Assembly (NCBI GenBank): GCA_029858245.1
Contig: JAOUFL010000143.1
Coordinates: forward strand, 1 to 6,272
Reading direction: 5' to 3'
DNA length: 6,272 nucleotides
Source of the DNA: Candidatus Zixiibacteriota bacterium
Lineage (GTDB): Bacteria; Zixibacteria; MSB-5A5; RBG-16-43-9
In this document: positions 5,917-6,272 of the stretch, piece by piece
Numbering within the stretch: position 1 is the first letter of the stretch
Layout: every line of letters begins with the position of its first letter
Notes under the pieces: generated by a model
Told to the model about the DNA's origin: nothing
The model's database searches: none
Seen by the model: only the letters and a program-made list of their open reading frames with translations
Program-made: the position numbers and the translations under genes

Positions 5917-6272
5917 ATGAAAAAATCAAGAAGCTGGAAAGTATTGGTTACAGACGGGGATGCCCTTCACTCGCTTGCCATAGTCAGGTCACTGGGCTCA
6001 AGGAATATGAAAGTAACTGTTGCTTCTCATCGCAGAGTTTTTTCCCTTTCTTTTTACTCCAAATTCTGCCGGAAGAGATTAGTCTATCCAGATCCGGAAA
6101 AGAAGAAAAGACAGTTTGTGGATTTTCTGATAGAGGAGTTAAAAAATGGCGGTTACGACATCTTACTACCAGTAAGGTCTACGGTTACTCCTCTGGTGGC
6201 TGAGAATGAGGAAGAGCTTAGCCGATATGCGAATTTCGTAATTACTTCAAAGGATTCGATGGAAATCGCCAA
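5917..6272 (+). CDS. ATP-grasp ligase family protein, N-terminal fragment (cut by right window edge)
   Basis: The frame runs open from ATG 5917 to the window end, giving 118 residues plus two bases. No ATG, GTG or TTG lies between this start and the upstream in-frame stop (TGA at 5860-5862), so the start is well supported despite a weak ribosome site. The sequence KVLVTDGDALHSLAIVRSLGSR (8-29) followed by MKVTVASHRR, SFYSKFCRKRLVYPDP (45-60) and YDILLPVRSTVTPLVAENEEEL (80-101) is the Rossmann-like pre-ATP-grasp domain of CarB/PylC-like ATP-grasp proteins. The ATP-binding and catalytic part lies beyond the window. Members join a carboxylate to an amine or similar nucleophile through an acyl phosphate. 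In glycan loci such proteins may add amino-acid or carboxylate decorations or make precursors; here that is only inference from neighbours. Confidence 0.82.
   Translation, partial: MKKSRSWKVLVTDGDALHSLAIVRSLGSRNMKVTVASHRRVFSLSFYSKFCRKRLVYPDPEKKKRQFVDFLIEELKNGGYDILLPVRSTVTPLVAENEEELSRYANFVITSKDSMEIA

Overview
This is a bacterial, fairly AT-rich window (by eye roughly 40% G+C). All six protein-coding genes lie on the + strand. All appear to belong to a surface-glycan or glycoconjugate assembly locus. The lineage cannot be fixed from the sequence: the genes look like those of environmental or uncultivated bacteria, and no ribosomal or phylogenetic marker is present. I see no tRNA, rRNA, CRISPR, transposase or integrase.

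Layout. (1) Bases 2-325: the C-terminal end of a GT4-type (GT-B fold) glycosyltransferase, cut by the left edge. (2) 365-1366: a polytopic 'flippase-like' membrane protein of the LPG-synthase TM / UPF0104 family, with a strong ribosome site and a GTG start. (3) 1367-1631: a 265-base gap with a weak terminator-like repeat, a good sigma-70-type promoter (TTGACA, 16 bases, TATATT) and a roughly 120-base leader with small hairpins. (4) 1632-2315: a soluble GT2 glycosyltransferase resembling polyprenyl-phosphate sugar synthases. (5) 2316-2479: a 164-base gap with two inverted repeats that could fold. (6) 2480-4795: a large PMT/ArnT-like membrane glycosyltransferase with a C-terminal TPR-like tail. 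(7) 4913-5848: a second GT2 enzyme, with two C-terminal membrane helices and a non-canonical PAD in place of the usual DXD. (8) 5917-6272: the N-terminal part of an ATP-grasp ligase, cut by the right edge.

How the genes could work together (inference): the GT4 enzyme adds sugars to a cytoplasmic acceptor. The two GT2 enzymes could load sugars onto a polyprenyl phosphate. The flippase-like protein could help move lipid or sugar-lipid across the membrane. The PMT-like enzyme would then use lipid-linked sugar on the outer face, its TPR-like tail perhaps recruiting partners or substrates. The ATP-grasp enzyme could add an amino-acid-like or other carboxyl-derived decoration.

The least expected signal is inside the PMT-like gene. 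A perfect GGAGG Shine-Dalgarno sits 7 bases before an in-frame ATG at 3974, partly hidden in a potential hairpin. Initiation there would make a separate 273-residue protein with one membrane anchor, the soluble domain and the TPR-like tail.
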